Positions 9,924 to 17,081 of a DNA stretch of 64,000 nucleotides are shown piece by piece. Made by a program: the position numbers and the translations under genes. The notes beneath the pieces are model-generated. The model did no database searches, had not been told where the DNA came from, and saw nothing but the letters and a program-made list of their open reading frames with translations. The DNA lies in NCBI RefSeq assembly GCF_000758755.1, contig NZ_JRMV01000279.1, positions 62,001 through 126,000 on the forward strand. The letters are read 5' to 3'. Numbering within the stretch: position 1 is the stretch's first letter; each line of letters starts with the position of its first letter. The stretch is from Actinomyces sp. S6-Spd3. GTDB taxonomy: Bacteria > Actinomycetota > Actinomycetes > Actinomycetales > Actinomycetaceae.

Positions 9924-10515
9924 CGCCGGCCTTTGCGAAGTGCTTGCGAAGCAGGAAGCGCCCGATGAGTCCACCAATGCACGCAAAGATCATCGCAACA
10001 ACGACCCATACGCTGATGACAGCGGGGCTGAAGAGGGCACGCATACCATCCGCGTAGTCCTGGCCCATCTGGGACGCGACATCCGCGTAGTAAGAGTCGG
10101 GAGCAAAGAAAATCGGAGCAAGCGGGCCGATCATCCACAGGGAGAAGAGCATGTATGCTGCGATGTTTCGAGGGGCGCTCAGATATCCACCGCTGTGGGC
10201 GATGAGGTCAGCCAAGAAACCGAGGACAAGAGCGAAGGGTACGGTCACCCATGCATGTCCTGTCACGACCATGAGGAAGGCGACGATGCCCGCCATGATC
10301 GTGACCGTCCCAAACATGCGCGAGCGCACCATCATCAGCATGATGACCGGCCCGTTAAGGAGGAGACCGACAATCCAGCCAACGAACATGAATGCCGGGC
10401 CGAAGAAGCCGAGCATTCCCGAGCACCACATGAGAATGAAATAGACGGCGGTAAATGCACCAATGGTGACAGCTGAGCGCGCCTTTGTAACGCCCGAGCT
10501 TGAAACCTGAGTCAT
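9916..10515 (-). CDS. ECF transporter S component (MptD / Trep_Strep family)
   Basis: Small integral membrane protein (199 residues, about six helices) that binds the substrate of an ECF importer. It resembles the Trep_Strep/MptD group of S components, whose members are found with CbiO/CbiQ proteins; related ECF systems in streptococci and staphylococci have been reported to take up haem or iron. The ATG at 10515 has AAAGG eight bases upstream. It is the first gene of the five-gene cassette S-T-A-ABC-ABC, and a DtxR/IdeR-like box lies 37 bases upstream, which supports an iron-related substrate. The exact ligand cannot be read from the sequence. Confidence 0.82.
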   Translation of the reverse strand: MTQVSSSGVTKARSAVTIGAFTAVYFILMWCSGMLGFFGPAFMFVGWIVGLLLNGPVIMLMMVRSRMFGTVTIMAGIVAFLMVVTGHAWVTVPFALVLGFLADLIAHSGGYLSAPRNIAAYMLFSLWMIGPLAPIFFAPDSYYADVASQMGQDYADGMRALFSPAVISVWVVVAMIFACIGGLIGRFLLRKHFAKAGVA

Positions 10516-10551
10516 GATCGCGACCTTTAATGATAATGAGGTTTATAGAAT

Positions 10552-10570
10552 AAAGCTAAGGATAGCCTAT
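10552..10570 (-). promoter_or_regulatory. DtxR/IdeR-like iron box before the ECF cassette
   Basis: Minus strand ATAGGCTATCCTTAGCTTT compared with the DtxR/IdeR consensus TTAGGTTAGSCTAACCTAA matches at 12 of 19 positions, including the AGG-n-TA-n-CCT core. It lies in an AT-rich stretch 37-55 bases before the S-component start, overlapping the likely promoter. Repression when iron is plentiful is the natural reading. Binding is inferred only. Confidence 0.6.
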
Positions 10571-10615
10571 TTTTATGTAGGCTTATAAGACCTTGTGCCC
10601 AATTGGAATAACACA

Positions 10616-10648
10616 AAGGCCCCCACGAGCGTTGCTCGTGGGGGCCTT
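10616..10648 (-). terminator. Terminator after rplK-rplA
   Basis: A perfect 15-base-pair stem (AAGGCCCCCACGAGC with its complement) around a three-base loop, 35 bases beyond the rplA stop. It closes the ribosomal operon, so the ECF cassette downstream must use its own promoter. The T run is short. Confidence 0.88.
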
Positions 10649-10682
10649 AGAAAACGACTATCTGCCGTTAACCTCTAGTGCT

Positions 10683-11399
10683 TCAGGAAGCATCCTCGGA
10701 GGTCAGGGCGCGAGTCTTGGTGGCATCCAAGGGGATACCGGGGCCCATGGTCGTGGCGACCGTGGCCTTGATGATGTAACGGCCCTTTGCGGAAGCCGGC
10801 TTCAGACGCAGGATCTCATCGAGAACAACTGCGTAGTTCTCAACGAGCTGCTCGGCGGTGAAGGAAGCCTTACCGACGATGAAAGCCAGGTTTGCGTGCT
10901 TGTCGACACGGAACTCGATACGACCACCCTTGATCTCACGGACAGCCTTGGCGACGTCCATGGTCACGGTGCCGGTCTTGGGGTTCGGCATGAGGCCACG
11001 GGGACCCAGGACGCGGCCCAGACGGCCGACCTTGCCCATGAGGTCCGGGGTTGCAACGGCGACATCAAAGTCGGTGTAGCCCTTTGCGACCTTTTCGATG
11101 AGCTCGTCGCCGCCGACCTCGTCGGCTCCAGCGTCGAGTGCTTCCTGTGCGCGCTCGCCAACGGCGAAGACCAAGACCCGAGCGGTCTTACCGGTGCCGT
11201 GCGGCAGGGAAACGGTGCCTCGGACCATCTGATCCGCCTTGCGGGGATCAACACCCAGTCGCATAACAACCTCGACGGTTGAATCGAACTTGGTGACCGA
11301 GGTTTCCTTGGCCAAACGCATTGCGGCCAGGGGGCTGTACAGTTCGCCAGCGTGGATCTTCTCCGCCGCTGCGCGGTAGCTCTTAGAGCGCTTCGTCAT
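10683..11399 (-). CDS. rplA: 50S ribosomal protein L1
   Basis: Large-subunit protein of the L1 stalk, which helps release deacylated tRNA and represses the L11 operon mRNA. 238 residues with the L1 signature around [11 protein letters not shown] and the conserved [14 protein letters not shown] at 11399; it follows rplK by 66 bases in the same transcript. The length is usual for bacterial L1. Confidence 0.98.
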   Translation of the reverse strand: MTKRSKSYRAAAEKIHAGELYSPLAAMRLAKETSVTKFDSTVEVVMRLGVDPRKADQMVRGTVSLPHGTGKTARVLVFAVGERAQEALDAGADEVGGDELIEKVAKGYTDFDVAVATPDLMGKVGRLGRVLGPRGLMPNPKTGTVTMDVAKAVREIKGGRIEFRVDKHANLAFIVGKASFTAEQLVENYAVVLDEILRLKPASAKGRYIIKATVATTMGPGIPLDATKTRALTSEDAS

Positions 11400-11465
11400 T
11401 CTGCTTCTTCTCCTTGCAGGTGTGGGTGTCGGGCAGCGCCTGCCCTACCACGAGGTAATAAAGGG

Positions 11466-11900
11466 TCAGTCCTGAACAGTGATGCCCATGGAACGCGCGG
11501 TGCCCGCGACGATCTTGGAAGCGGCATCAATGTCATTGGCGTTGAGGTCAACCATCTTGGCCTGGGCGATTTCGCGCACTTGGTCCATGGTGATCGATCC
11601 AACCTTGGCGGTGTTCGGGGTACCCGAACCCTTTGCAACACCTGCAGCCTTCTTGATCATCTCGGAGGCCGGAGGGGTCTTGAGGACGAAGGTGAAGGAG
11701 CGATCTTCGTAGACGGTGATTTCAACCGGGACGATCGAACCGCGCTGCGACTCAGTTGCAGCGTTGTATGCCTTCGTGAATTCGACGATGTTAACGCCGT
11801 GCTGGCCCAGTGCGGGACCAACGGGCGGAGCAGGGGTCGCGGCGCCTGCAGCGATCTGCAGCTTAATGAGGCCGGTGACCTTCTTCTTCTTCGGTGCCAT
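11466..11900 (-). CDS. rplK: 50S ribosomal protein L11
   Basis: Large-subunit protein of the GTPase-associated centre and binding platform for thiostrepton-type antibiotics. 144 residues: [16 protein letters not shown] start, the Pro-rich [14 protein letters not shown] of the N-terminal domain and a C-terminal domain with SMGITV at the end. The ATG at 11900 is chosen over a longer open frame because it gives the exact family N-terminus. Its promoter is visible at 12016-12044. Confidence 0.98.
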   Translation of the reverse strand: MAPKKKKVTGLIKLQIAAGAATPAPPVGPALGQHGVNIVEFTKAYNAATESQRGSIVPVEITVYEDRSFTFVLKTPPASEMIKKAAGVAKGSGTPNTAKVGSITMDQVREIAQAKMVDLNANDIDAASKIVAGTARSMGITVQD

Positions 11901-12015
11901 ATTTCGGGTCTTTCTATTTCTTACTGGGCCGCGGAGACTACCGCGGCATGCATCCACGTGGCGCCCACAGGAAGAGCAACCTGCGGACATAGTCCACCCA
12001 GACGCACGAATCTAC

Positions 12016-12044
12016 ATCATAACGCGATGTCGGCGCTCCCCCAA
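12016..12044 (-). promoter_or_regulatory. Probable promoter of rplK-rplA
   Basis: Minus strand -35 TTGGGG, 17-base spacer, -10 TATGAT (5 of 6 consensus bases), about 115 bases before rplK. It lies in the 176-base gap between nusG and rplK, which would make a long leader able to carry the L1 control site. Confidence 0.6.
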
Positions 12045-12076
12045 GTCTTGGTGCTCGAGGTCACGCCACGAGGCGT

Positions 12077-12889
12077 TTACTCTTCGATCTTCTCGACCTG
12101 ATCGAAGGTCAGCTCCATGGGGGTCTCACGCTCGAAGATGGTCAGGAGGACCTTCAGACGCTGGGTTTCAGGCATGATCTCAGAAATCACAGCGCTCATG
12201 GTGGCGAATGCACCGTCGATAACGGTGACAACCTCGCCGACCTCGAACTGGGTCTGAACTTCCTGGACGGGGGCGGGAGCGCTCTTCTCTTCTGCAGCCG
12301 CGGCCTCGAGAACATTCGGGGTCAGCAGCATAACGACCTCGTCGATCGAAAGCGGGACCGGGTTGTGCTGGTCACCCACGAAGCCGGTGACTGCGGGGGT
12401 TTCCTTCACCACACGGTAGGAGTCTTCGTTGAAGTCCATGCAGACGATGACGTAGCCGGGAATGCGCACGCGACGAACGCGCTTCTTCGCATTTCCGCGG
12501 TACTCCATGACGTACTCATCGGGAACCTCGACCTGGAAAATCGAGTCTTCCATGTTCTGGTTGGTAATACGCTGCTCAAGGTTTGCCTTCACCTTGCGCT
12601 CGTGACCGGAGTAGGTGTGAATGACGTACCAGTCGCCGGGAGACATGTAGAGTTCGCGGCGCAGCTTTTCTACCGGATCATCGTCTGACGAGGCCGCCTG
12701 CTCAGCTGCTTCTTCAACGCCAGCTTCCGCTTCGCCTTCTTCACGTGCTTCCTCGCGCTCGACGGGAGCATCTTCAAGGCGTTCTGCCACGTCGTCTTCG
12801 CGCTGTGCGGCAGTTTCCAGATCAGCTTCGGGCGCGATTCCACCGTCAAAGGTGTCGATCGGGGCCTCTTCGATATTGTCTAGGCTCAC
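12077..12889 (-). CDS. nusG: Transcription termination/antitermination protein NusG
   Basis: General transcription elongation factor that binds the RNA polymerase clamp and couples it to Rho or to ribosomal protein S10. 270 residues: an acidic Glu/Ala-rich extension of about 80 residues, the NGN domain (from [20 protein letters not shown] to the conserved [14 protein letters not shown]) and a C-terminal KOW domain ([16 protein letters not shown]). The GTG at 12889 is chosen because AGGAGG lies seven bases upstream; the upstream TTG has no such site and would read through the secE terminator. The acidic extension is common in actinobacterial NusG. Confidence 0.95.
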   Translation of the reverse strand: MSLDNIEEAPIDTFDGGIAPEADLETAAQREDDVAERLEDAPVEREEAREEGEAEAGVEEAAEQAASSDDDPVEKLRRELYMSPGDWYVIHTYSGHERKVKANLEQRITNQNMEDSIFQVEVPDEYVMEYRGNAKKRVRRVRIPGYVIVCMDFNEDSYRVVKETPAVTGFVGDQHNPVPLSIDEVVMLLTPNVLEAAAAEEKSAPAPVQEVQTQFEVGEVVTVIDGAFATMSAVISEIMPETQRLKVLLTIFERETPMELTFDQVEKIEE

Positions 12890-12945
12890 GGGTTTTCCTC
12901 CTGTGCTTAACGCTCGCGCGGTGTTCGCGGCCGAGCCGTAGAAGA

Positions 12946-12973
12946 AACCCGCCTGCATTCCTGCGGGCGGGTT
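12946..12973 (-). terminator. Hairpin terminator between secE and nusG
   Basis: Stem AACCCGCC / GGCGGGTT, extended inward by about three more pairs, beginning 8 bases beyond the secE stop and followed on the minus strand by TTCTTCT. It probably ends part of the transcripts so that secE and nusG are expressed at different levels. Confidence 0.7.
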
Positions 12974-12980
12974 AACGGTT

Positions 12981-13277
12981 TCAGCCAAATACCAATGAGT
13001 TCAGTCTACCGAATAAGAAATCAAGAAGGCCAGTGAAAGCCATAATTGCGGCAACAAACACAATGACGACGAGGAAGTAGGTCCAGGTCTCAGAACCGCT
13101 GGGATAAATGACTTTCTTCATCTCAGAGATCACCTGAGAGACAAAGATCACCATACGCTTGAAAATATTCGGGCGTTTTTCCTTGGGTTGAGGTGCGCCA
13201 TCGCGCGAGGGGGTTGCACGCTTCTTCGTGCGATCCACCCGCGGGGATTCTTCACGGCGAGCCTGGGATTCGCTCAT
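12981..13277 (-). CDS. secE: Preprotein translocase subunit SecE
   Basis: Essential clamp subunit of the SecYEG protein-export channel in the cytoplasmic membrane. 98 residues: a basic hydrophilic N-terminus of about 35, the amphipathic helix ([20 protein letters not shown]), the conserved [10 protein letters not shown] turn and one membrane span (about 68-88). ATG at 13277 with GGAGG six bases upstream. The order tRNA-Trp, secE, nusG is the usual actinobacterial one. Confidence 0.97.
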   Translation of the reverse strand: MSESQARREESPRVDRTKKRATPSRDGAPQPKEKRPNIFKRMVIFVSQVISEMKKVIYPSGSETWTYFLVVIVFVAAIMAFTGLLDFLFGRLNSLVFG

Positions 13278-13307
13278 CGTTCCTCCAATAGTTATGCACC
13301 TGAGTGG

Positions 13308-13380
13308 CAGGGCAGGCGGGACTCGAACCCACAACCGCCGGTTTTGGAGACCGGTGCGCTACCAATTGCGCCACTGCCCT
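13308..13380 (-). tRNA. tRNA-Trp(CCA)
   Basis: 73-base cloverleaf on the minus strand with acceptor stem AGGGCAG / CTGCCCT, discriminator G, T-loop TTCGAGT and anticodon loop CTCCAAA, giving anticodon CCA. It lies 30 bases upstream of secE and is probably cotranscribed with it. Confidence 0.96.
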
Positions 13381-13498
13381 ACTGCAACTCTTCCGAAAAA
13401 GACTTGCTCGGTTGAGTTTAGGGGAGAAGAGGCCTCCTGTCCAACTCACCGCGATGCGTTCGCCTCATAAGCGCTCAAATTGTGACTCACACCAATAA

Positions 13499-13520
13499 AT
13501 GGATCTATCCATGCCACAAT
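13499..13520 (+). promoter_or_regulatory. aspC -10 box with adjacent inverted repeat
   Basis: -10 CACAAT at 13515-13520, six bases before the chosen GTG start, with no Shine-Dalgarno, pointing to a leaderless mRNA. Two bases upstream of the box lies the inverted repeat ATGGAT-CT-ATCCAT (13499-13512), placed like an operator. No convincing -35 is present. Confidence 0.45.
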
Positions 13521-13526
13521 GTTCGC

Positions 13527-14741
13527 GTGGATACTCAATCAGCCTCCCGCGTCTCAACGCGCTTCGCAAATATCACTCCCTCAGCGACCCTTGCCGTCGA
13601 CGCTAAGGCCAAGGCACTGAAGGCCCAGGGACGCCCCGTCGTTGGTTTCGGTGCGGGCGAACCTGATTTCGCCACCCCCGATTACATTGTCGAGGCCGCC
13701 GTCAAGGCCGCGCGCAACCCCGCGATGCACCGCTACACGCCCGCCGCCGGCCTCCCGGCGCTGCGCGAGGCCATCGCAGAAAAGACCCTGCGCGACTCCG
13801 GCTACGAGGTCTCCCCCGCCGACATCGTCGTGACCAACGGCGGCAAGCAGGCCGTCTTCCAGGCCTTCGCCGCGCTGCTGGGCCCCGGCGACGAGGCGAT
13901 CCTGCCGACCCCCTACTGGACGACGTACCCCGAGGTCGTCAAGCTCGCCGGTGCGACCCCCGTCAAGGTGTTCGCGGGCGCCGACCAGGACTACAAGGTG
14001 ACCGTCGAGCAGCTCGAGGCCGCGCGCACGCCTCGCACGAAGGTCCTCCTCATGTGCTCGCCGTCCAACCCGACGGGCAGCGTCTACACGCCCGAGGAGC
14101 TGACCGCGATCGGCCAGTGGGCCCTCGAGCACGGCATCTGGGTCATCTCCGATGAGATCTACGAGCACCTGCTGTACGAGGACGCGCAGACTGCGCACAT
14201 CGTCAAGCTGGTGCCCGAGCTGGCCGACCAGGCCGTCATCCTCAACGGCGTTGCCAAGACCTACGCGATGACCGGCTGGCGAGTGGGCTGGATGATCGGC
14301 CCCTCCGACGTCATCAAGGCCGCACTGTCCTTCCAGTCGCACCTGACCTCCAACGTCAACAACGTCGCCCAGGAGGCCGCGCGCGCCGCCGTGTCGGGTT
14401 CCCTGGACGCCGTGGACGAGATGCGGGTCGCCTTCGACCGTCGCCGCCGCACGATCGTTGACATGCTGCGCCAGATCGACGGCTTCGACGTTCCGACCCC
14501 CAAGGGCGCGTTCTACGTCTACCCCTCCGTCGAGCGCCTGCTGGGTCGCGAGATCCGCGGCCGCGTGGCCAACACATCGGGTGAGCTCGCCGACCTGATC
14601 CTCGACGAGGTCGAGGTCGCGGCGGTTCCAGGCGAGGCCTTCGGCCCCTCCGGCTTCCTGCGCTTCTCCTACGCCCTGGCCGACGACGACCTCGTCGAAG
14701 GCGTTGGTCGTATCCAAGAACTCCTGTCAGAAGCCCGATAG
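13527..14741 (+). CDS. aspC: Aspartate aminotransferase (class I PLP)
   Basis: PLP enzyme that exchanges amino groups between aspartate and 2-oxoglutarate. 404 residues from the GTG at 13527, which follows a -10 box by six bases; an earlier TTG/ATG would add a weak N-terminus. Visible motifs: GAGEPDF near residue 40, TNGGKQA (phosphate of PLP), [16 protein letters not shown], and the Schiff-base lysine in [22 protein letters not shown] near the end carries the substrate-carboxylate Arg. The middle of the gene is far richer in GC (45 of 60 bases in 13861-13920) than the hydrolase next to it (29 of 60 in 15121-15180), which suggests allele exchange with a high-GC relative. Its last 182 bases recur at 15961-16142. 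Confidence 0.93.
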   Translation: MDTQSASRVSTRFANITPSATLAVDAKAKALKAQGRPVVGFGAGEPDFATPDYIVEAAVKAARNPAMHRYTPAAGLPALREAIAEKTLRDSGYEVSPADIVVTNGGKQAVFQAFAALLGPGDEAILPTPYWTTYPEVVKLAGATPVKVFAGADQDYKVTVEQLEAARTPRTKVLLMCSPSNPTGSVYTPEELTAIGQWALEHGIWVISDEIYEHLLYEDAQTAHIVKLVPELADQAVILNGVAKTYAMTGWRVGWMIGPSDVIKAALSFQSHLTSNVNNVAQEAARAAVSGSLDAVDEMRVAFDRRRRTIVDMLRQIDGFDVPTPKGAFYVYPSVERLLGREIRGRVANTSGELADLILDEVEVAAVPGEAFGPSGFLRFSYALADDDLVEGVGRIQELLSEAR

Positions 14742-14764
14742 ACCAATTACATGCGACTGAAGTT

Positions 14765-14803
14765 CCGCGCGGTGAGTACTTTTGTGCCACCGCGCGGGCT
14801 TTT
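14765..14803 (+). terminator. Terminator after aspC
   Basis: Stem CCGCGCGGTG / CACCGCGCGG (14765-14774, 14788-14797) followed by GCTTTTA. A diverged copy follows the duplicated aspC tail at 16160. Confidence 0.88.
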
Positions 14804-14860
14804 ATGAACGCACTGTCAAAAAGTGTGCAGTAGCGCTACCTAAAGTGTGTCCCGAGCTGT

Positions 14861-14866
14861 TATAAT
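14861..14866 (+). promoter_or_regulatory. -10 box of lipase copy A (leaderless)
   Basis: A perfect TATAAT, then TGACAT, then the ATG at 14873. With the -10 six bases from the start codon, transcription should begin at or next to the A of ATG. Two AAAGTGTG repeats lie upstream (near 14819 and 14843) where an activator could bind; no clear -35. Confidence 0.65.
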
Positions 14867-14872
14867 TGACAT

Positions 14873-15682
14873 ATGGACATCTCGACGCGGAGAACACAAC
14901 TCGACCAACCCAATGGACATGTCCTTGTCGCCCACGGTTATGCTGAGCATTCGGGACGTTTTGAAGGTCTGATCAATGCACTTCTCCAGGCTGGCTACGA
15001 TGTGTCAACCTACGACCACTATGGTCATGGCACTTCCCCAGGCCCTCGCGCCAAGGTCGATGTCGGTCTGCTGATCAAGGACCACATCGCTGCTCGCCAA
15101 CAGGCTCTTCACAATTCACGCTGCGATGAATTGATCCTCTTTGGGCATTCAATGGGTGGTTTGATTAGCGCTGCTTCTGCGCTGATCTACCGCAAGGATC
15201 TGCGATGCATGGTCCTCACTGGACCCGCTTTTATTCCACTCCTCGAGATTCCTAAGCCCGTGGTTGGCAGACTTGGGAAACTGGCTCGCTATTTGCCGGG
15301 AGTACAGGCTCCGGCGGCACAGTCCATGCCCGACCATTCCGTACTTTCGCATGATCCCAGCGTCCAAGAAGCTTTCGACGCCGATCCCCTCAACTACCAC
15401 GGCGCTCCCCCGCGTCTGACGCTCTCGACCATGGTGATTCAGGGCAAGAAGGCGCTCGAGCACGCGGATCGCCTGACCTGCCCCACGCTGATTTTCCACG
15501 GCAGCGCCGATGAGCTCACCTCGCCGGAGGGTTCTGCAGAGTTTGTTGAGCGTGTACGTCATGCGCATCCCGACGCAGATATTGACCTGCGTGTCATCGA
15601 TGGGGCCTACCACGAAGTCTTGAATGAGCCTGAGAAGGATATGATCCTACGCGACCTGCTCCTGTGGCTCGAGAAGCACTGA
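14873..15682 (+). CDS. Monoacylglycerol lipase-like alpha/beta hydrolase, copy A
   Basis: Serine hydrolase of the lysophospholipase/monoacylglycerol lipase group (S33-like fold), 269 residues, no signal peptide. Near the N-terminus [10 protein letters not shown] forms the oxyanion-hole region; the nucleophile elbow is GHSMGG (Ser about 94); the acid is the Asp of HGSADEL (about 216); the base is the His of GAYHEVLNE (about 247). All three triad residues are present, so it should be active. It differs from copy B at about 40 positions (about 85% identity by eye). The stop is followed by a remnant of adenosine deaminase that has lost its start codon. Substrate not predictable; mono- or lysophospholipids are likely. 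Confidence 0.88.
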   Translation: MDISTRRTQLDQPNGHVLVAHGYAEHSGRFEGLINALLQAGYDVSTYDHYGHGTSPGPRAKVDVGLLIKDHIAARQQALHNSRCDELILFGHSMGGLISAASALIYRKDLRCMVLTGPAFIPLLEIPKPVVGRLGKLARYLPGVQAPAAQSMPDHSVLSHDPSVQEAFDADPLNYHGAPPRLTLSTMVIQGKKALEHADRLTCPTLIFHGSADELTSPEGSAEFVERVRHAHPDADIDLRVIDGAYHEVLNEPEKDMILRDLLLWLEKH

Positions 15683-15966
15683 TAGGATCGACCTCTATTC
15701 CTCGCCAGCCTTCTCTTACCGTTCCAGCGCCGACTCCCCTTGGGCGACGACCGCTGTCCACGCTCCCCAAGGCGCACCTGCACCTGCACTTCACGGGTGC
15801 GATGCGCCCGCAAACTCTGATCGATATGGCCCGCGAGAAAGGCACTCGCCTTCCTCCTCACCTGTTGGACTTGGACCCCTTAACCGTGCCCGCGGACGCC
15901 CGCGGTTGGTTCCGTTTCCAGCGCTCCTACGATGCCGCGCGTCACCTCGCGCGTTCCGAGGCCGCG
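15682..15966 (+). pseudogene. Truncated adenosine deaminase remnant
   Basis: Matches the first 95 or so codons of the intact deaminase at 17081, including [17 protein letters not shown] and the segment up to the Arg-Ser-Glu-Ala stretch. The start codon, ATG in the intact gene, is ATA here. At the string GCCGCG the sequence jumps into the tail of aspC, and the deaminase frame then stops after eleven unrelated residues. It lacks most of the catalytic domain and cannot be functional. It marks the right-hand end of the first copy of a tandem duplication. Confidence 0.92.
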
Positions 15967-16142
15967 TGGCCAACACGTCGGGCGAGCTCGCTGACCTGAT
16001 CCTCGATGAGGTTGAGGTCGCAGTTGTCCCGGGCGAAGCCTTCGGCCCCTCGGGCTTCATTCGCCTCTCTTACGCTTTGGCCGATGACGATTTGGTCGAG
16101 GGCGTGGGACGAATTCAGGAGCTTCTCTCCGAGGCTCGCTGA
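15961..16142 (+). pseudogene. 3' fragment of aspartate aminotransferase
   Basis: Corresponds to the last 60 codons of aspC (14560-14741) plus its stop. The amino-acid sequence is almost unchanged (about 3 conservative replacements) while some 30 third-position bases differ and the stop is TGA instead of TAG. It has no start or promoter and joins the deaminase remnant at a shared GCCGCG. The synonymous pattern shows that this piece diverged while it was still part of a working gene. Confidence 0.92.
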
Positions 16143-16159
16143 CTCAGGGTTCCACTACG

Positions 16160-16205
16160 AAATCCCGCGCGGTAGGCACATCGCTAGCCGTGCGGGATTT
16201 TTCTT
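16160..16205 (+). terminator. Terminator after the aspC fragment
   Basis: Stem AAATCCCGCGCGG / CCGTGCGGGATTT with one mismatch, followed by TTCTT. It is the diverged counterpart of the aspC terminator at 14765. Confidence 0.85.
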
Positions 16206-16259
16206 ACTCTTCGTCAAGTCACACCCCAATATCGCTACCCAAATGACGCCTTGAGCTGT

Positions 16260-16265
16260 CACAAT
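16260..16265 (+). promoter_or_regulatory. -10 box of lipase copy B (leaderless)
   Basis: CACAAT followed by TGACAC and the ATG at 16272. Position and downstream six bases are the same as in copy A, but the -10 matches consensus at only 4 of 6 bases against 6 of 6, so copy B may be the weaker promoter. Confidence 0.6.
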
Positions 16266-16271
16266 TGACAC

Positions 16272-17081
16272 ATGGACCTTTCAACTCGGCGCACTCACCT
16301 CGATCAGCCTCGCGGGCATGTCCTGATTGCCCATGGTTACGGCGAGCATTCGGGACGTTTTGAAGGACTCAGCACCGCTCTCCTCAACGCAGGCTACGAT
16401 GTGTCCACTTATGACCACTACGGCCACGGCACTTCCCCCGGGCCTCGCGCTCAAGTCGACGTCGGTGCGTTGATCAAGGACCACATCAGCGCTCGCCAAG
16501 AAGTTTTGGCCGATTCCCGTTTCGATGAGCTCATTCTTTTCGGGCATTCAATGGGGGGTCTCATCACTGCGGCCTCGGCTTTGATCTCACAGCGAGGCAT
16601 TCGCTGTATGGTCCTCACTGGTCCCGCTTTCATCCCGCTTCCTCATCTTCCCGCGCCGGTGGTTGGTGGCCTCGGGAAACTCGCTCGCTACCTGCCGGGA
16701 GTGCAGGTTCCGGCGGCCCAGTCCACGCCCGAGCATTCTTTGCTTTCGCGCGATCCCAGCGTTCAGGAAGCTTTCGACGCCGATCCGCTCAACTACCACG
16801 GCGCTCCCCCGCTTCTGACGGCCTCGACCATGGTGATTCAAGGCAAGAAGGCCCTCGAGCACGCGGATCGCCTGACCTGCCCGACGCTGATTTTCCATGG
16901 CAGTGCTGATGAACTGACCTCACCGGAGGGCTCTGCAGAGTTTGTTGCGCGCGTGCTCGAGGCTCACCCCGACGCAGATATTCACCTGCGCGTCATCGAT
17001 GGGGCTTGCCACGAGGTTCTCAACGAGCCTGAGAAGGCCATGGTCCTGCGCGACCTACTCCTGTGGGTCGAGAAGCACTGA
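16272..17081 (+). CDS. Monoacylglycerol lipase-like alpha/beta hydrolase, copy B
   Basis: Paralogue of copy A with the same length (269) and the same triad: Ser of GHSMGG, Asp of HGSADEL, His of GACHEVLNE. Changes cluster at about residues 105-130 (the lid-like insert), where substrate choice is usually set in this family, so the two copies may differ in specificity. Its stop overlaps the start of adenosine deaminase as TGATG, so translation of the two is coupled. I recall murB, adenosine deaminase and aspC being neighbours in Streptomyces without a hydrolase between them, which would make the hydrolase an insertion. Confidence 0.88.
   Translation: MDLSTRRTHLDQPRGHVLIAHGYGEHSGRFEGLSTALLNAGYDVSTYDHYGHGTSPGPRAQVDVGALIKDHISARQEVLADSRFDELILFGHSMGGLITAASALISQRGIRCMVLTGPAFIPLPHLPAPVVGGLGKLARYLPGVQVPAAQSTPEHSLLSRDPSVQEAFDADPLNYHGAPPLLTASTMVIQGKKALEHADRLTCPTLIFHGSADELTSPEGSAEFVARVLEAHPDADIHLRVIDGACHEVLNEPEKAMVLRDLLLWVEKH

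Noticed and set aside
10529-10545. Possible Fur/Zur box (TTAATGATAATGAGG) before the ECF S gene
   Set aside because: Only one half of a Fur-type repeat is visible and it overlaps the ribosome-site area; the DtxR-like box 10 bases away fits better.
13581-14717. A 378-residue minus-strand open frame opposite aspC
   Set aside because: High GC keeps the antisense frame open; the plus-strand frame has all aminotransferase motifs.
15664-15999. A 111-residue chimeric open frame that could be a small new protein
   Set aside because: It is the deaminase remnant read through the duplication junction into an out-of-frame aspC segment, with no start codon in the usual place.
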